Assembly: GCF_004362015.1 (NCBI RefSeq) | Contig: NZ_SNWW01000007.1 | Coordinates: 271,318-335,317 of the forward strand | Direction: 5' to 3' | DNA from: Flavobacterium chryseum | Lineage (GTDB): Bacteria > Bacteroidota > Bacteroidia > Flavobacteriales > Flavobacteriaceae | DNA length: 64,000 nucleotides | Notes under the pieces: model-generated | What the model saw: the letters and a program-made list of their open reading frames with translations, nothing else | The model's database searches: none | Told to the model about the DNA's origin: nothing | Program-made: the position numbers and the translations under genes | Part shown: positions 1-9,316 of the stretch, piece after piece | Layout of the letters: each line of letters starts with the position of its first letter | How positions within the stretch are numbered: position 1 is the stretch's first letter

Positions 1-1
1 T

Positions 2-199
2 CCTTTTGTAGCGGGTAAAAAAGACGGAATGATTCCTGGTTTTCTTGAAGCTTTAGGGATGATGACGGATGGAGAAAAAGCAATATTTTTTCTTCCTGCA
101 AACCTTGCATACGGAGAAAGAGGTGCCGGAGGTGTAATTCCGCCAAATTCAACTTTGGTTTTCGAAATTGAAACGTATCAAAACCAACCTGTGAAATAA
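2..199 (+). CDS. FKBP-type peptidyl-prolyl cis-trans isomerase, C-terminal end (partial)
   Basis: Only the last 65 codons lie in the window; the gene begins upstream of base 1. The reading frame carries the hallmark FKBP C-terminal pattern: a GMIPGFLEAL helix, then LAYGERGAGGVIPPNSTLVF, which forms the rim of the proline-binding pocket and the final beta strand. FKBPs catalyse cis-trans isomerisation of prolyl bonds during protein folding. The N-terminal location signal is not visible, so periplasmic or lipoprotein location cannot be decided. A hairpin terminator follows 21 bases after the stop codon. Confidence 0.93.
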   Translation, partial: PFVAGKKDGMIPGFLEALGMMTDGEKAIFFLPANLAYGERGAGGVIPPNSTLVFEIETYQNQPVK

Positions 200-220
200 T
201 TAATTCCTCAATAATAATAA

Positions 221-252
221 AAACCATCAAAAGTATATTTTGGTGGTTTTTT
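221..252 (+). terminator. Rho-independent terminator after the FKBP gene
   Basis: A 12-bp stem (221-232 with 238-249, one G-T pair) encloses a 5-base loop and is followed by a T run. Confidence 0.8.
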
Positions 253-363
253 CATTTTATACAATTATATCAAATTCATAGTTTTACAATAAAAAAGCAA
301 TAGCAAATAACAGCAATAATAACGTTTGTTGTTATTTTCTATTAAATCCTAAACAAAATAACT

Positions 364-371
364 TACCTTTG
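364..371 (+). promoter_or_regulatory. Candidate -7 box TACCTTTG for the DMT transporter gene
   Basis: TACCTTTG fits the Bacteroidota TAnnTTTG -7 consensus and lies 32 bases before the ATG at 404. No clear TTG -33 element sits 17-23 bases upstream, so this is a moderate call. Confidence 0.45.
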
Positions 372-403
372 CCGGCTTTTATTTTTTATCTAAATAAGTT
401 AGG

Positions 404-1300
404 ATGTCACAAAACAACGTATTAAAGGGAGTATTTTTAGTCGCACTTGGAGCTACAAGTTACGGAATGTTAGCCACTTTCGTAAAAATGGCTTACAGCG
501 AAGGATACACAACTGCCGAAGTAACTACATCTCAATTTGTTTTAGGAATTCTTGGTATTTTATTGATTAATGCGTTTCAAAAAATAAAACATAAAGAAAA
601 TGTAGTAAAAGCTACATCTAAAAACATATTCCATTTAATGCTTGCCGGAACTTCTTTAGGAATGACAAGTTTGTTTTATTATCTGGCTGTAAAATATATT
701 CCAGTTTCAATTGGTATTGTTTTATTAATGCAAACAGTTTGGATGGGCGTTCTACTCGAAATGATTTTAGAGAAAAAATTACCTTCAAAACAAAAAGTAG
801 TAGCGGTATTAATTGTATTAATCGGAACAGCTTTGGCAACAAATCTTATCAATAATGATATAAAACTGGATTGGCGTGGTATTGCATGGGGCATCTTGGC
901 TGCAGCATCATTCACTACAACCATGTTTACTGCAAATCGTGTGGCAACAGAAATTTCGTCTGCACAACGTAGCTTATACATGCTTTTGGGCGGAGCGATA
1001 ATCGTGTTTTCATTTGCATTTGCTACTCAAACAACCACTTTTAATCTTGCCATTTTCATGAAATGGGGAATTGTGCTGTCATTATTCGGTACAATTATTC
1101 CACCGATGCTTATGAATGCAGGATTTCCGTTAACCGGAATTGGCTTAGGAAGCATTGTTTCTGCACTTGAACTTCCGGTTTCTGTTATGATGGCTTTCAT
1201 TTTATTAAATGAAAAAGTGATCTTTTTACAATGGTTAGGGATTGTTTTAATCATTGTGGCAATCATTATTATGAATGTCAATTTCAAGCGTAAGAATTAA
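404..1300 (+). CDS. EamA/DMT-superfamily transporter
   Basis: The 298-residue protein is almost entirely hydrophobic, with about ten membrane segments in two EamA-type halves (roughly residues 8-145 and 155-293). This is the usual length and layout of 10-TMS drug/metabolite exporters in the inner membrane. The second half carries the typical glycine-rich and ALELPVSVMMAFILLNE-like region near the end, where family members read E-x-P/E-x-V. The substrate cannot be told from sequence; family members export amino acids, nucleobases or other small metabolites. The gene stands alone behind its own -7 box and is followed by an 87-base gap. Confidence 0.9.
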   Translation: MSQNNVLKGVFLVALGATSYGMLATFVKMAYSEGYTTAEVTTSQFVLGILGILLINAFQKIKHKENVVKATSKNIFHLMLAGTSLGMTSLFYYLAVKYIPVSIGIVLLMQTVWMGVLLEMILEKKLPSKQKVVAVLIVLIGTALATNLINNDIKLDWRGIAWGILAAASFTTTMFTANRVATEISSAQRSLYMLLGGAIIVFSFAFATQTTTFNLAIFMKWGIVLSLFGTIIPPMLMNAGFPLTGIGLGSIVSALELPVSVMMAFILLNEKVIFLQWLGIVLIIVAIIIMNVNFKRKN

Positions 1301-1387
1301 CAAAATTTGTTTTCCAGCAAAAAAACGCACTTGTAATACAATAATTGTTAATTTATTTTATAAATTCGTGATAAATATTAAAATATC

Positions 1388-1744
1388 ATGAATCTACCTT
1401 GGCATTTGTACGTAATGGCTGTTTTATATATACTTGCCGGAATCAACCATTTTAAAAATCCGGGAATGTACATCAGGATCATTCCTCCTTTCTTTCCAAA
1501 CCCCAAATTATTAAATATTTTAAGTGGAGTTGCCGAAATTATTTTAGGTATACTCTTAATAGTTCCTTCTACAACCCATATTGCTGCCTGGGGAATTATA
1601 GCATTACTAATTGCTGTATTTCCTGCGAATGTTTATATGTTTTGTAAGAAAAAAGCAGGTTTTTCTTTGTGGAAATTTATTTTATTAATACGTTTGCCCT
1701 TACAAATTGTATTGATTTTATGGGCATACTTATATACCCTTTAA
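1388..1744 (+). CDS. DoxX-like small membrane protein
   Basis: The 118-residue protein has four predicted membrane segments. Its opening is typical of DoxX/DUF417-like proteins (LYILAGINHF), followed by a PGMYIRIIPPFFP stretch common in the Bacteroidota members and the GVAEIILGILL second helix. DoxX-type proteins are poorly characterised membrane proteins, some of them linked to oxidoreductase or sulfur chemistry. Only 30 bases separate it from the aquaporin gene, so the two and the following GlsB-like gene probably form one transcript. Confidence 0.8.
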   Translation: MNLPWHLYVMAVLYILAGINHFKNPGMYIRIIPPFFPNPKLLNILSGVAEIILGILLIVPSTTHIAAWGIIALLIAVFPANVYMFCKKKAGFSLWKFILLIRLPLQIVLILWAYLYTL

Positions 1745-1774
1745 TAATCAAACTATTAATTAAAATTATTTATT

Positions 1775-2482
1775 ATGAAAAAATTATTTGCTGAGTTCTT
1801 CGGGACTTATTGGCTAGTTTTTGGAGGTTGTGGCAGCGCCATTTTTGCTGCCGGATACCCAGAATTAGGAATTGGGTTTGCAGGTGTAGCTTTGGCTTTC
1901 GGTTTGACGGTTTTAACAATGGCATATGCTGTTGGACACATTTCCGGCGGGCATTTTAATCCTGCTGTTTCAATTGGTTTATGGGCGGGCGGAAGGTTCG
2001 CTGCAAAAGATCTTATACCCTATATTATTGCACAGTGCGTTGGAGCGGTTGCTGCTGCAGGAACTTTGTATACGATTGCTTCAGGAAAAGCAGGCTTTGT
2101 AATAGATAATACTAAGGCCGGAGCTTTTGCCTCAAATGGTTTTGGAGCTTTTTCTCCAGATGGATATTCACTACCATCAGCTTTTATTGCTGAATTTGTA
2201 CTAACCCTGTTTTTCTTACTGATTATTTTAGGAGCTACCGATAAATTTGCAAGTACACCGTTTTGTGGTATTGTAATTGGTCTGGCATTAACCTTAATAC
2301 ACTTAATCAGTATTCCAATTACAAATACTTCTGTAAATCCTGCCAGATCTTTATCTCAGGCTCTTTTTACTGGCGGAGAACCTTTATCACAACTTTGGCT
2401 GTTTTGGGTAGCACCTATTCTAGGTGCCATTGTAGCTGGATTCATTTATAAAACATTATTACAAAATCACGCTGAAGCGTAA
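1775..2482 (+). CDS. aqpZ: Aquaporin Z-type water channel
   Basis: The 235-residue protein has the six-helix aquaporin fold with both pore half-helices: a first NPA box ([12 protein letters not shown] at residues 62-64) and a second one (SVNPARS, near residue 187). The R directly after the second NPA is the selectivity-filter arginine. Narrow-pore AqpZ proteins also have F, H and T/C in the filter, and the overall sequence fits AqpZ better than a glycerol facilitator, which has a D after NPAR. It should move water across the inner membrane during osmotic change. The company of a GlsB-type stress protein 31 bases downstream fits an osmotic or envelope-stress role. Confidence 0.93.
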   Translation: MKKLFAEFFGTYWLVFGGCGSAIFAAGYPELGIGFAGVALAFGLTVLTMAYAVGHISGGHFNPAVSIGLWAGGRFAAKDLIPYIIAQCVGAVAAAGTLYTIASGKAGFVIDNTKAGAFASNGFGAFSPDGYSLPSAFIAEFVLTLFFLLIILGATDKFASTPFCGIVIGLALTLIHLISIPITNTSVNPARSLSQALFTGGEPLSQLWLFWVAPILGAIVAGFIYKTLLQNHAEA

Positions 2483-2513
2483 TATTCAAACTAATTAATA
2501 ACAAAATAAAATT

Positions 2514-2753
2514 ATGGCATTTTTATATTTCTTACTTATAGGGGCAATTTCAGGATGGTTAGCAGGACAAATCTGGAAAGGTGCTGGTTTTGGTATCATT
2601 GGTAATATCATCGTTGGAATTATCGGTGGAATCATTGGTGGCTGGATTGCCGGTAAACTTGGTATTGGCGGCGGCGGTCTTCTTTGGCAAATTCTAATTG
2701 CTGTTGGTGGTGCTTGGGTTTTACTATTCATCATTAGCCTGATCAAAAAATAA
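2514..2753 (+). CDS. GlsB/YeaQ/YmgE family stress-response membrane protein
   Basis: This 79-residue protein is typical of the transglycosylase-associated protein family. It has three membrane segments very rich in glycine and isoleucine, opening with ISGWLAGQIWKGAGFG and holding repeated GIIGGIIGGW motifs. Homologues are induced by general stress in many bacteria, but no biochemical function is established. It is the last gene of the DoxX-aqpZ-GlsB group and is followed by a strong hairpin. Confidence 0.88.
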   Translation: MAFLYFLLIGAISGWLAGQIWKGAGFGIIGNIIVGIIGGIIGGWIAGKLGIGGGGLLWQILIAVGGAWVLLFIISLIKK

Positions 2754-2783
2754 TAAATATTTTAACGCTCAAGTTATTTTTTC

Positions 2784-2826
2784 AAAGAGAAAATCTGATA
2801 TATTTATATTTGATTTTCTCTTTTTT
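2784..2826 (+). terminator. Terminator after the aqpZ/GlsB group
   Basis: A 12-bp stem (2784-2795 with 2812-2823) with an AT-rich loop runs straight into a T run. Confidence 0.8.
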
Positions 2827-2866
2827 CGTTATAAACTAAAAAAGATAATATATTAATTTCAATGCT

Positions 2867-3694
2867 ATGAATGATATTATCACTTATTTTAGTACTATTC
2901 CTTCTTCTCACCGTAGTCTGATTCTCGTTGGAGGAATTACTTTGTTTTGGCTAATTGAAAACACTTTTCCATTGTTTCAAATGCAATATCGAAAATGGCA
3001 GCATGCGGGAATCAATTTCTTCCTGACGTTTACTACAATTATAGTCAATTTTGTATTGGCTTTTATTTTAATCCGAACTGCGGATTGGACAACGCAACAT
3101 CATTTTGGGATTTTACAATGGTTACCTGAAATACCAATTTGGCTTTATACTATTATCGGATTACTGTTATTAGATTTAATTGGAGCCTATTTAGTACATT
3201 TTGTACAACATAAGGTAAAATTCTTATGGAGGTTTCACATCGTTCATCATACTGATACCTGGATCGATACGACAACTGCCAACAGACATCATCCGGGCGA
3301 AAGTGTAATTCGATTTTTATTCACTACACTTGGCGTTTTAATTGTAGGAAGTCCCATGTGGATGGTTTTTCTATATCAGTCCTTATCTGTTATAGCTTCA
3401 CAATTCAATCACGCCAATATTTCTCTGCCAAATAAACTGGATGTTTTTCTAAGCTACTTTATCGTTTCTCCCAATATGCATAAAGTACATCATCATTATG
3501 TATTACCTTATACAGACAGTAATTACGGGAATATATTTTCCGTTTGGGATCGTCTTTTTGGCACTTTTACGACATTGCCAAAAGAAGAATTAATTTATGG
3601 AGTAGACACTCATATGGTAGCAGAGGAAAACAATAAATTGAAAAATTTATTGAAAATTCCGTTTCAAAAATCAAGATCAATAAAAAACAACTAA
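2867..3694 (+). CDS. Sterol desaturase/fatty acid hydroxylase family protein
   Basis: The 275-residue integral membrane protein carries the histidine boxes of the di-iron fatty acid hydroxylase superfamily: HFVQH, then HIVHHTD, then NRHHP, and near the end MHKVHHHY followed by NYGNIFSVWDRLFGTF, the family's C-terminal signature. These histidines bind two irons that hydroxylate or desaturate lipids or sterol-like substrates. The substrate here is unknown; bacterial members modify hopanoids, carotenoids, ether lipids or membrane lipids. It stands alone between two terminators or gaps, with no lipid pathway genes beside it. Confidence 0.88.
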   Translation: MNDIITYFSTIPSSHRSLILVGGITLFWLIENTFPLFQMQYRKWQHAGINFFLTFTTIIVNFVLAFILIRTADWTTQHHFGILQWLPEIPIWLYTIIGLLLLDLIGAYLVHFVQHKVKFLWRFHIVHHTDTWIDTTTANRHHPGESVIRFLFTTLGVLIVGSPMWMVFLYQSLSVIASQFNHANISLPNKLDVFLSYFIVSPNMHKVHHHYVLPYTDSNYGNIFSVWDRLFGTFTTLPKEELIYGVDTHMVAEENNKLKNLLKIPFQKSRSIKNN

Positions 3695-3816
3695 AATCAT
3701 TAAAAAAAACGCACCCGATCGAACCAACTAATTATTTTTTTTATTAATATTGATACATAAATTGAAGATCAATCTATTAATCATTTAACCACTTATTTTG
3801 AATTAATTTTCACGTG

Positions 3817-4095
3817 ATGAAAAAGAGTAACCGCAAAGAGTTGAGCTGGGAACAAACCGAAAAACTTGTTTCGCTAGCCTTGGAAGAAAGAAATCCATTT
3901 GAAATCATAAAAAAAGAATTTGGATTGGCAGAAAAAGAAATTCTGGAAATCATGAAAAAGAAAATGCCACTTGAAAAATTCGAAATGTGGAAAAAGAAGG
4001 CGATTGCGAATAAACCAAAGCCAAAACCCGTTAAAATAGATGATTTTGATGAAGACTTAGATGGAAAATATTATATTAAGAACAAACTTGACTAA
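3817..4095 (+). CDS. DUF2805 / TIGR03643 family small protein
   Basis: A 92-residue charged protein. The start was placed at the ATG at 3817, not the GTG just before it. It matches the DUF2805 pattern: an opening WEQTEKLVSLALEERNPFE, then EFGLAEKEILEIMKKKMP and FEMWKKKA. This looks like a helix-turn-helix-sized helical domain and could bind nucleic acid, but no function is established. The acidic tail (DDFDEDLDGKYY) is typical of Flavobacteriaceae members. Confidence 0.8.
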   Translation: MKKSNRKELSWEQTEKLVSLALEERNPFEIIKKEFGLAEKEILEIMKKKMPLEKFEMWKKKAIANKPKPKPVKIDDFDEDLDGKYYIKNKLD

Positions 4096-4099
4096 CATA

Positions 4100-4127
4100 A
4101 ACTCCTGTGATTCAGGAGTTTTTTTAT
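4100..4127 (+). terminator. Terminator after the DUF2805 gene
   Basis: An 8-bp GC-containing stem AACTCCTG/CAGGAGTT (4100-4107 with 4113-4120), a 5-base loop and seven T residues. Confidence 0.85.
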
Positions 4128-4195
4128 ATATTTTTATTTTAATGTAACTTTTTGACATTTTGTATGTCAAATACAAAATAACTAAACATAAACAA

Positions 4196-6052
4196 ATGAA
4201 AAAAATACTTTACACACTAGCACTTGCAGCCACGTTTTGGAGCTGTAAAACTGGTAGTACCTCAGGAGCTGCAAATAATACCGTATCGGTAAACATTAAT
4301 CTTGTCGATGTAAAAGACGATAAGGTTTTGGTAACAGTTACGCCTCCGGCGATAAAAACAGACGAAGTTATATATAGCATTCCTAAAACCGTTCCCGGAA
4401 CTTATTCTACAGATAACTATGGTAAATATTCAGGTGATTTTAAAGCTTTTGATGCTAAAGGAAATGAACTAACCGTAAAAAGAGTAGACGATAATTCATG
4501 GTCTATCTCTAACGCAAAAACATTACAAAAAGTAACATATTTAGTAGGTGATACTTTTGATACAGAAAAAGGAACCGGATTTGGTAATGATGATGTGTTT
4601 TCGCCAGCGGGAACTAACATCAATGCAGGAATCAACTTTATGGTTAATACACATGGTTTTGTAGGTTATTTTCAGGATAAGTTAAATGTTCCGTATAAAG
4701 TTACGATTACACATCCTGAAACACTTTGGGGAGCAACTTCAATGAATGACGAAGATGCAAGCAAAACAAGTGATGTTTTCTCAACGCCGCGTTATGCTAT
4801 TTTAGTTGAAAATCCGATTATGTATTCTAAACCGGATTATACAACTTTCAACGTAAACGGAATGGATATTTTAATTGCTGTTTATTCTCCAACAGGAAAA
4901 TTTACTGCTGAAAGTATTACTCCGGAAATGAAAACAATGATGACGGCTCAGAAAAACTTTTTAGGAAAAGTAAATGCTACTAAAAAATATACTGTTTTAG
5001 TGTACTTGTCAAGTATGGCAAAAGATGATGCTCACGGTTTTGGAGCTTTAGAGCACCCTACAGCAACTACAGTTGTTTTACCGGAATCTATGCCAAAAGA
5101 AAAGTTAGTAGAAACAATGAAAGATGTTGTTTCTCACGAGTTTTTCCACATTGTAACGCCATTAACTATTCACTCAAAAGAAATTCAGTATTTTGATTAT
5201 AATGCACCAAAAATGTCAGAGCATTTATGGATGTACGAAGGTGTAACAGAATATTTTGCTAACCTTTTTCAAATCAACCAGGGTTTGATCGATGAGGCGG
5301 AATTTTATAAGCGTATTGCTGATAAAATCGAACAGGCAAAAGGTTTAAATGATACCATGTCATTTACAACAATGAGTAAAAACGTGTTAGAGCAGCCATA
5401 TAAAGATCAATACTTAAATGTTTATCAAAAAGGTGCGCTAATCGGAATGTGTATTGATATCATCATCAGAGAAAAAAGCAACGGAGAAAGAGGAATTCTT
5501 GATTTAATGCACAAATTAGCAAACGAATATGGCGTTGAAAAACCATTTAATGACAATGAACTTTTTGCTAAAATTACTGAATTAACATATCCTGAAGTTG
5601 GGGAATTTTTAAACAAATATGTAGCAGGAACAACTCCAATTCCTTATGATTTTTATTTAGCCAAAGTTGGTGTAACCAAAGCTTCTGAGAAAACTGCAGG
5701 ATCAATTTTCATCAAAGGACAAAAACCTTACATTGCTGTTGATAAAGCAACTAAGGAAATAAGCGTTCGTCAAGATGTTGAGCCAAATGTGTTTTTTACT
5801 ACTTTAGGTCTTAAAGCCGGAGATGTAATTACTGCTGTAAATGATAAAGCATATTCGTTAGATAACATTTATGATTTGATTACAGAAAGTGAAAACTGGA
5901 AAGAAAACACTCCAATTACTTTAAAAGTAAAACGTGGCGGTAAAGAAGAAACTATAAAAGGGACTGTAAAATTACCATACGAAGAAAAAGAAACTTTTAA
6001 AGCTACAGATGCTTCGAAAGAAAAACTTAAAAATGCATGGTTAAAAGGATAA
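4196..6052 (+). CDS. M61 family metallopeptidase with PDZ domain, lipoprotein
   Basis: The start at 4196 gives a clean lipoprotein signal peptide (MKKILYTLALAATFWSC, lipid-anchored Cys17) and a 618-residue protein; an in-frame ATG 36 bases upstream would bury this signal. The zinc site is HEFFH at about residues 314-318, with the third ligand in the downstream WMYEGVTEYF segment. An N-terminal beta-sandwich of about 170 residues precedes the catalytic domain, and a PDZ domain follows near residues 520-590. This is the glycyl aminopeptidase (M61) layout. It probably trims peptides at the cell surface or in the periplasm. It is transcribed alone and followed by a strong terminator. Confidence 0.92.
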   Translation: MKKILYTLALAATFWSCKTGSTSGAANNTVSVNINLVDVKDDKVLVTVTPPAIKTDEVIYSIPKTVPGTYSTDNYGKYSGDFKAFDAKGNELTVKRVDDNSWSISNAKTLQKVTYLVGDTFDTEKGTGFGNDDVFSPAGTNINAGINFMVNTHGFVGYFQDKLNVPYKVTITHPETLWGATSMNDEDASKTSDVFSTPRYAILVENPIMYSKPDYTTFNVNGMDILIAVYSPTGKFTAESITPEMKTMMTAQKNFLGKVNATKKYTVLVYLSSMAKDDAHGFGALEHPTATTVVLPESMPKEKLVETMKDVVSHEFFHIVTPLTIHSKEIQYFDYNAPKMSEHLWMYEGVTEYFANLFQINQGLIDEAEFYKRIADKIEQAKGLNDTMSFTTMSKNVLEQPYKDQYLNVYQKGALIGMCIDIIIREKSNGERGILDLMHKLANEYGVEKPFNDNELFAKITELTYPEVGEFLNKYVAGTTPIPYDFYLAKVGVTKASEKTAGSIFIKGQKPYIAVDKATKEISVRQDVEPNVFFTTLGLKAGDVITAVNDKAYSLDNIYDLITESENWKENTPITLKVKRGGKEETIKGTVKLPYEEKETFKATDASKEKLKNAWLKG

Positions 6053-6075
6053 TATTTCTCTTTCAAACATAAAAA

Positions 6076-6104
6076 AAACCGACAAGTGATTGTCGGTTTT
6101 TTTG
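6076..6104 (+). terminator. Terminator after the M61 peptidase gene
   Basis: A perfect 10-bp stem AAACCGACAA/TTGTCGGTTT (6076-6085 with 6090-6099) with a GTGA loop and a long T run. Confidence 0.9.
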
Positions 6105-6124
6105 TTTTTTATTGTGTCTGCTTT

Positions 6125-6207
6125 GTCATCTCGACGAAGGAGAGATCACATAACGGAAATAACACAACGTGATCAGCTTGATGTGATTTCTCCTTCGTCG
6201 AAATCAC
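6125..6207. repeat. Palindromic intergenic repeat, family 1 (CGACGAAGGAGAAATC type)
   Basis: Two arms of about 27 bases (6125-6151 and 6181-6207) form an imperfect inverted repeat with the shared core TCGACGAAGGAGA. The same element recurs at 22189-22286 as a perfect inverted repeat, and in decayed form at 29851 and 40105. It lies between convergent genes. Confidence 0.75.
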
Positions 6208-6221
6208 ACAAATTGAGTTTA

Positions 6222-6665
6222 CTACTTCTTAACCGGAAATTTCCAGTCAAATTCGTCTTTATCGTTAATGATCGCTCCTACTTCAAACTTCACAACCTCA
6301 TCAAATTCAGTTTGAAGAATGAACCAATTGTCTTCATTAAAGTAATTCTCGAAAGTATCAAAAGTTTCCTGAGTGTATTTTGTAATTCCTTTTGTCGCCA
6401 AATCTTTCTTTACGTCAGCAATTTTTCTTCCGATTAGTTTGAATCCCAAAACTTCTAAATCATTACTCGAAGCCACCAAATAACCTAATTTCAACTCTTC
6501 TTCTTCATAAAAAGTCAATCTGATTTTTTGTGCATTGTATACAAAAATTACATTGTCATCTTCGTCTTTATAATTTTTATCAGGTTTTCCTAAAGCAGCC
6601 GTTACATCGTTCTGCTTCATTCCGAAAAGCAATTTATCGATTCCTGATTTTAGATTTATTTTCAT
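6222..6665 (-). CDS. Conserved hypothetical protein, cytoplasmic
   Basis: The 147-residue protein has no signal peptide or membrane segment. It opens with INLKSGIDKLLFGMKQNDV followed by LGKPDKNY and a strand-rich stretch that ends in RLTFYEEEELKLGYLV. The G-M-x(4-5)-V-x(3)-L-G-x-P pattern resembles the repeated unit of SmpA/BamE-like or immunity-type folds, but this is only an impression. The second half is rich in acidic and aromatic residues. It is a single gene, facing away from the M61 peptidase and separated from the next leftward gene by 174 bases. No function is proposed. Confidence 0.7.
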   Translation of the reverse strand: MKINLKSGIDKLLFGMKQNDVTAALGKPDKNYKDEDDNVIFVYNAQKIRLTFYEEEELKLGYLVASSNDLEVLGFKLIGRKIADVKKDLATKGITKYTQETFDTFENYFNEDNWFILQTEFDEVVKFEVGAIINDKDEFDWKFPVKK

Positions 6666-6795
6666 ATTTAATTTTCTTTATTTGAAGTGCAAATTTCGGG
6701 AAGTTTTTGGAAACTCAATCACGATTCTATTTTTATTAATTTTTTTGCCACGAATTACACAAATTATCACCAATTTAATATTGCACTTTGTTAAA

Positions 6796-6828
6796 AAACC
6801 TAACAGGTTTTTAAAACCTGTTAGGTTT
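6796..6828. terminator. Large palindrome at the 3' end of the GH92 gene, likely terminator
   Basis: The 16-base arm 6796-6811 pairs perfectly with 6813-6828 (AAACCTAACAGG core). It lies 11 bases beyond the stop codon of the leftward mannosidase gene. A half copy of another Flavobacterium-type repeat (GCCACGAATTACACAAATT, about 6749-6767) sits beside it. Confidence 0.6.
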
Positions 6829-6839
6829 GCTTATCAATT

Positions 6840-9173
6840 TTAATAATTCTTCTTATTCGGTTTATTACTCATATAAAAAGTAATTTTTCCACCATTTATA
6901 ACATCCGAATGTTTCAAGAAAGGTTTGTCTAATTGTTTACCGTTTAAAAGCACTTTAGTCACAAACACATTTTTATCCGATTGATTCATCGTTTCTACTT
7001 CGAATGTTTTACCATTTTCTAAATTGAAAACAGCATTTTTTACTAACGGACTTCCCAATGCATATTCATCAGAAGCAGGCGCAACAGGATAAAATCCTAA
7101 ACTGCTAAAAATATACCAGGCACTCATTTGTCCGAAATCGTCATTTCCACCTAAACCATCAGCACCATTTCGATACATTTTTTTCAGGATCATTCTGATT
7201 TTGTCTTGTGCTTTCCAAGGAGAATTTGTCCAGTTGTACAAATAAACTACATGATGCGAAGGTTCATTTCCGTGCACATAATTTCCGATGATTCCGTCTC
7301 TGGTAATGTCTTCCGTATTTTCAAAATATTTGTCCGGTAAATGCATGTTGAATAAGGAATCTAAACGGACATTAAATTTCTCATTTCCACCCATCATTTT
7401 TATCATTTCAGCCGGATCCTGCGGAACATACAAACTATAATTCCATGAATTTCCTTCAATAAAACCTTGCCCGTGTGTATCTAACGGATCAAATTCTTTT
7501 TTGAAAGTTCCATCGTTTAATTTCGGACGCATAAAACCGGTTTTGGCATCGTAAACGTTTTTATAATTTTTAGATCTTTCAATAAATTCATTATAAATTT
7601 CCATTTTGCCTAATTTCTTCGCAGCCTGAGCAATGGCCCAATCATCATAAGCGTATTCTAAAGTTTTAGAAACCGAAGCACCGTTTTTATCTTCAGGAAC
7701 ATAGCCCATTTTCATATAATAGTCCAATCCATCATAATAACGGACTTTAGCGGTATTCACACAAGCCTGAAGCGCTTTTTCAGGATCAAAATTTGTATTG
7801 CCTTTTACAATCGCATCGGCAACTACAGAAACAGAATGATATCCGATCATACACCAATTTTCATTGGCATAATGCGACCAGATTGGCAACATTTTATGCA
7901 CGCTTTGATCTGAATGCGCCAGCATCGAACTTATCATATCTGAATTTCTCGAGGGCTGAACAATATTAAATAAGGGATGCAAAGCTCTATAAGTATCCCA
8001 TAACGAATAACTGGTGTAGTTTTTAAAGTTTTCGGTTTTGTGAACGTTCATATCCAAACCTTTATAATTTCCGTCCAGATCCATATATTCTGTTGGACCT
8101 AAAAAGGCGTGATACATGGCAGTATAAAAATTCACTAAATCTTCTTTCTGAATGGTCTCGATTTGAATTTTATTCAATTCTTTATTCCAAACTTCCTGAC
8201 TTTGTTTTTTCACTTTTTCGAAATCCCAACCCGGAACTTCTTTTTTCATATTCTCTAATGCGCCTGCGGAACTTACCGGCGATAGCGCCATTTTAATTTT
8301 GATTTTTTCTCCTTCTTCGGTATTAAAATCAAAGAATAATTTTAGGTTTTGGCCTGCCAGTTCAGGGAAATTTTTGGTTTGATCAAATCTTCCCCAAAAA
8401 CCTCTGTACACACTTTTTTCCTGCGCTGCCTGTCCGTAGCTTTTTATCGGTTTACTAAATGACATTGCAAAATAAACCGTTCTCGTTCTCGCCCAACCAC
8501 TTGTCTGGCGGTATCCTGTAATTAAAGTATCGTTTTCAACGCGAACAAATGTCCATACATTCTTTTTATCGTAATTGTAAATTCCAGAAGTTAAATCAAG
8601 AATTATATGCGCTTCATCCGACTTTGGAAATGTATACTGATGCATTCCTAAGCGGGTTGTCGCCGTAAGTTCTGCTTTAATTTTATGATCTTCAAGTAAA
8701 ACGCTGTAATAAGCCGGTTCCACTTTTTCTGTTGAATGCGAAAACGCAGAACGAAAGCCTGATAATGGTTTTGAAGCCACTCCGGGATTCAATTGCAATT
8801 TTCCGGTTGTTGGCATAATTAAGAAATCTCCTAAATCAGAATGTCCCGTACCGCTAAAATGAGTGTGGCTAAAACCAACAATTGTTTTATCTTCATATTG
8901 ATATCCGGCACAATATTTATACACTTCACCATTATATTTTCCGTTTAAGCCATAAGCAATTGTATCGGTTTCAGGACTTAATTGTACACTTCCAAACGGA
9001 ACTGTTGCGCCTGGATAAGTATGTCCCATTTTGGCCGTACCAATCATTGGATCAACGTACTGAATTAAATTTTTAAGTTTTTTTGTTTTTTCCTGAGCTT
9101 CTGTTTTGGTTGAAAAACCAAGCATCAGAATTGATAATCCAAAAAGAAGGCATTTTGTTTTACTACTATTCAT
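6840..9173 (-). CDS. GH92 family alpha-mannosidase, secreted
   Basis: The 777-residue protein starts with a signal peptide (about residues 1-26, ending near TEAQ) and then the GH92 N-terminal signature VDPMIGTAKMGHTYPGATVP. Further family motifs follow in order: HFSGTGHSDLGDF, the SLWDTYRALHPL calcium/substrate segment, EGNSWNYS containing the catalytic glutamate, and GGNDDFGQMSAWYIFSSLG near the C terminus. GH92 enzymes are calcium-dependent inverting exo-alpha-mannosidases, mostly acting on alpha-1,2, 1,3 or 1,4 linkages of N-glycans or fungal mannan; the linkage cannot be called here. No SusC/SusD pair or other glycoside hydrolase is nearby, so this is not part of a visible polysaccharide utilisation locus. 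The product is probably periplasmic. Confidence 0.95.
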   Translation of the reverse strand: MNSSKTKCLLFGLSILMLGFSTKTEAQEKTKKLKNLIQYVDPMIGTAKMGHTYPGATVPFGSVQLSPETDTIAYGLNGKYNGEVYKYCAGYQYEDKTIVGFSHTHFSGTGHSDLGDFLIMPTTGKLQLNPGVASKPLSGFRSAFSHSTEKVEPAYYSVLLEDHKIKAELTATTRLGMHQYTFPKSDEAHIILDLTSGIYNYDKKNVWTFVRVENDTLITGYRQTSGWARTRTVYFAMSFSKPIKSYGQAAQEKSVYRGFWGRFDQTKNFPELAGQNLKLFFDFNTEEGEKIKIKMALSPVSSAGALENMKKEVPGWDFEKVKKQSQEVWNKELNKIQIETIQKEDLVNFYTAMYHAFLGPTEYMDLDGNYKGLDMNVHKTENFKNYTSYSLWDTYRALHPLFNIVQPSRNSDMISSMLAHSDQSVHKMLPIWSHYANENWCMIGYHSVSVVADAIVKGNTNFDPEKALQACVNTAKVRYYDGLDYYMKMGYVPEDKNGASVSKTLEYAYDDWAIAQAAKKLGKMEIYNEFIERSKNYKNVYDAKTGFMRPKLNDGTFKKEFDPLDTHGQGFIEGNSWNYSLYVPQDPAEMIKMMGGNEKFNVRLDSLFNMHLPDKYFENTEDITRDGIIGNYVHGNEPSHHVVYLYNWTNSPWKAQDKIRMILKKMYRNGADGLGGNDDFGQMSAWYIFSSLGFYPVAPASDEYALGSPLVKNAVFNLENGKTFEVETMNQSDKNVFVTKVLLNGKQLDKPFLKHSDVINGGKITFYMSNKPNKKNY

Positions 9174-9281
9174 CAGTTATTTTTGTTTGCTATTTTATCT
9201 GTTATCTGATTTTCGTTAGAAAATTACGATAAAAAACGCTTTTTAAAAAATATAAAAGTTTTTAGTCTGAAAACCTTTGGA

Positions 9282-9289
9282 TATCTTTG
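9282..9289 (+). promoter_or_regulatory. -7 box TATCTTTG
   Basis: A perfect TAnnTTTG match 27 bases before the ATG at 9317. It overlaps an in-frame TTG at 9287, which therefore cannot be the true translation start. Confidence 0.6.
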
Positions 9290-9316
9290 ATTCTCCCAAA
9301 AAACACAATTCGATAC

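Noticed and set aside
6090..6437. Plus-strand frame of 115 codons over the repeat at 6.1 kb
   Set aside because: It starts in a terminator, crosses a palindromic repeat and is antisense to the 147-residue gene.
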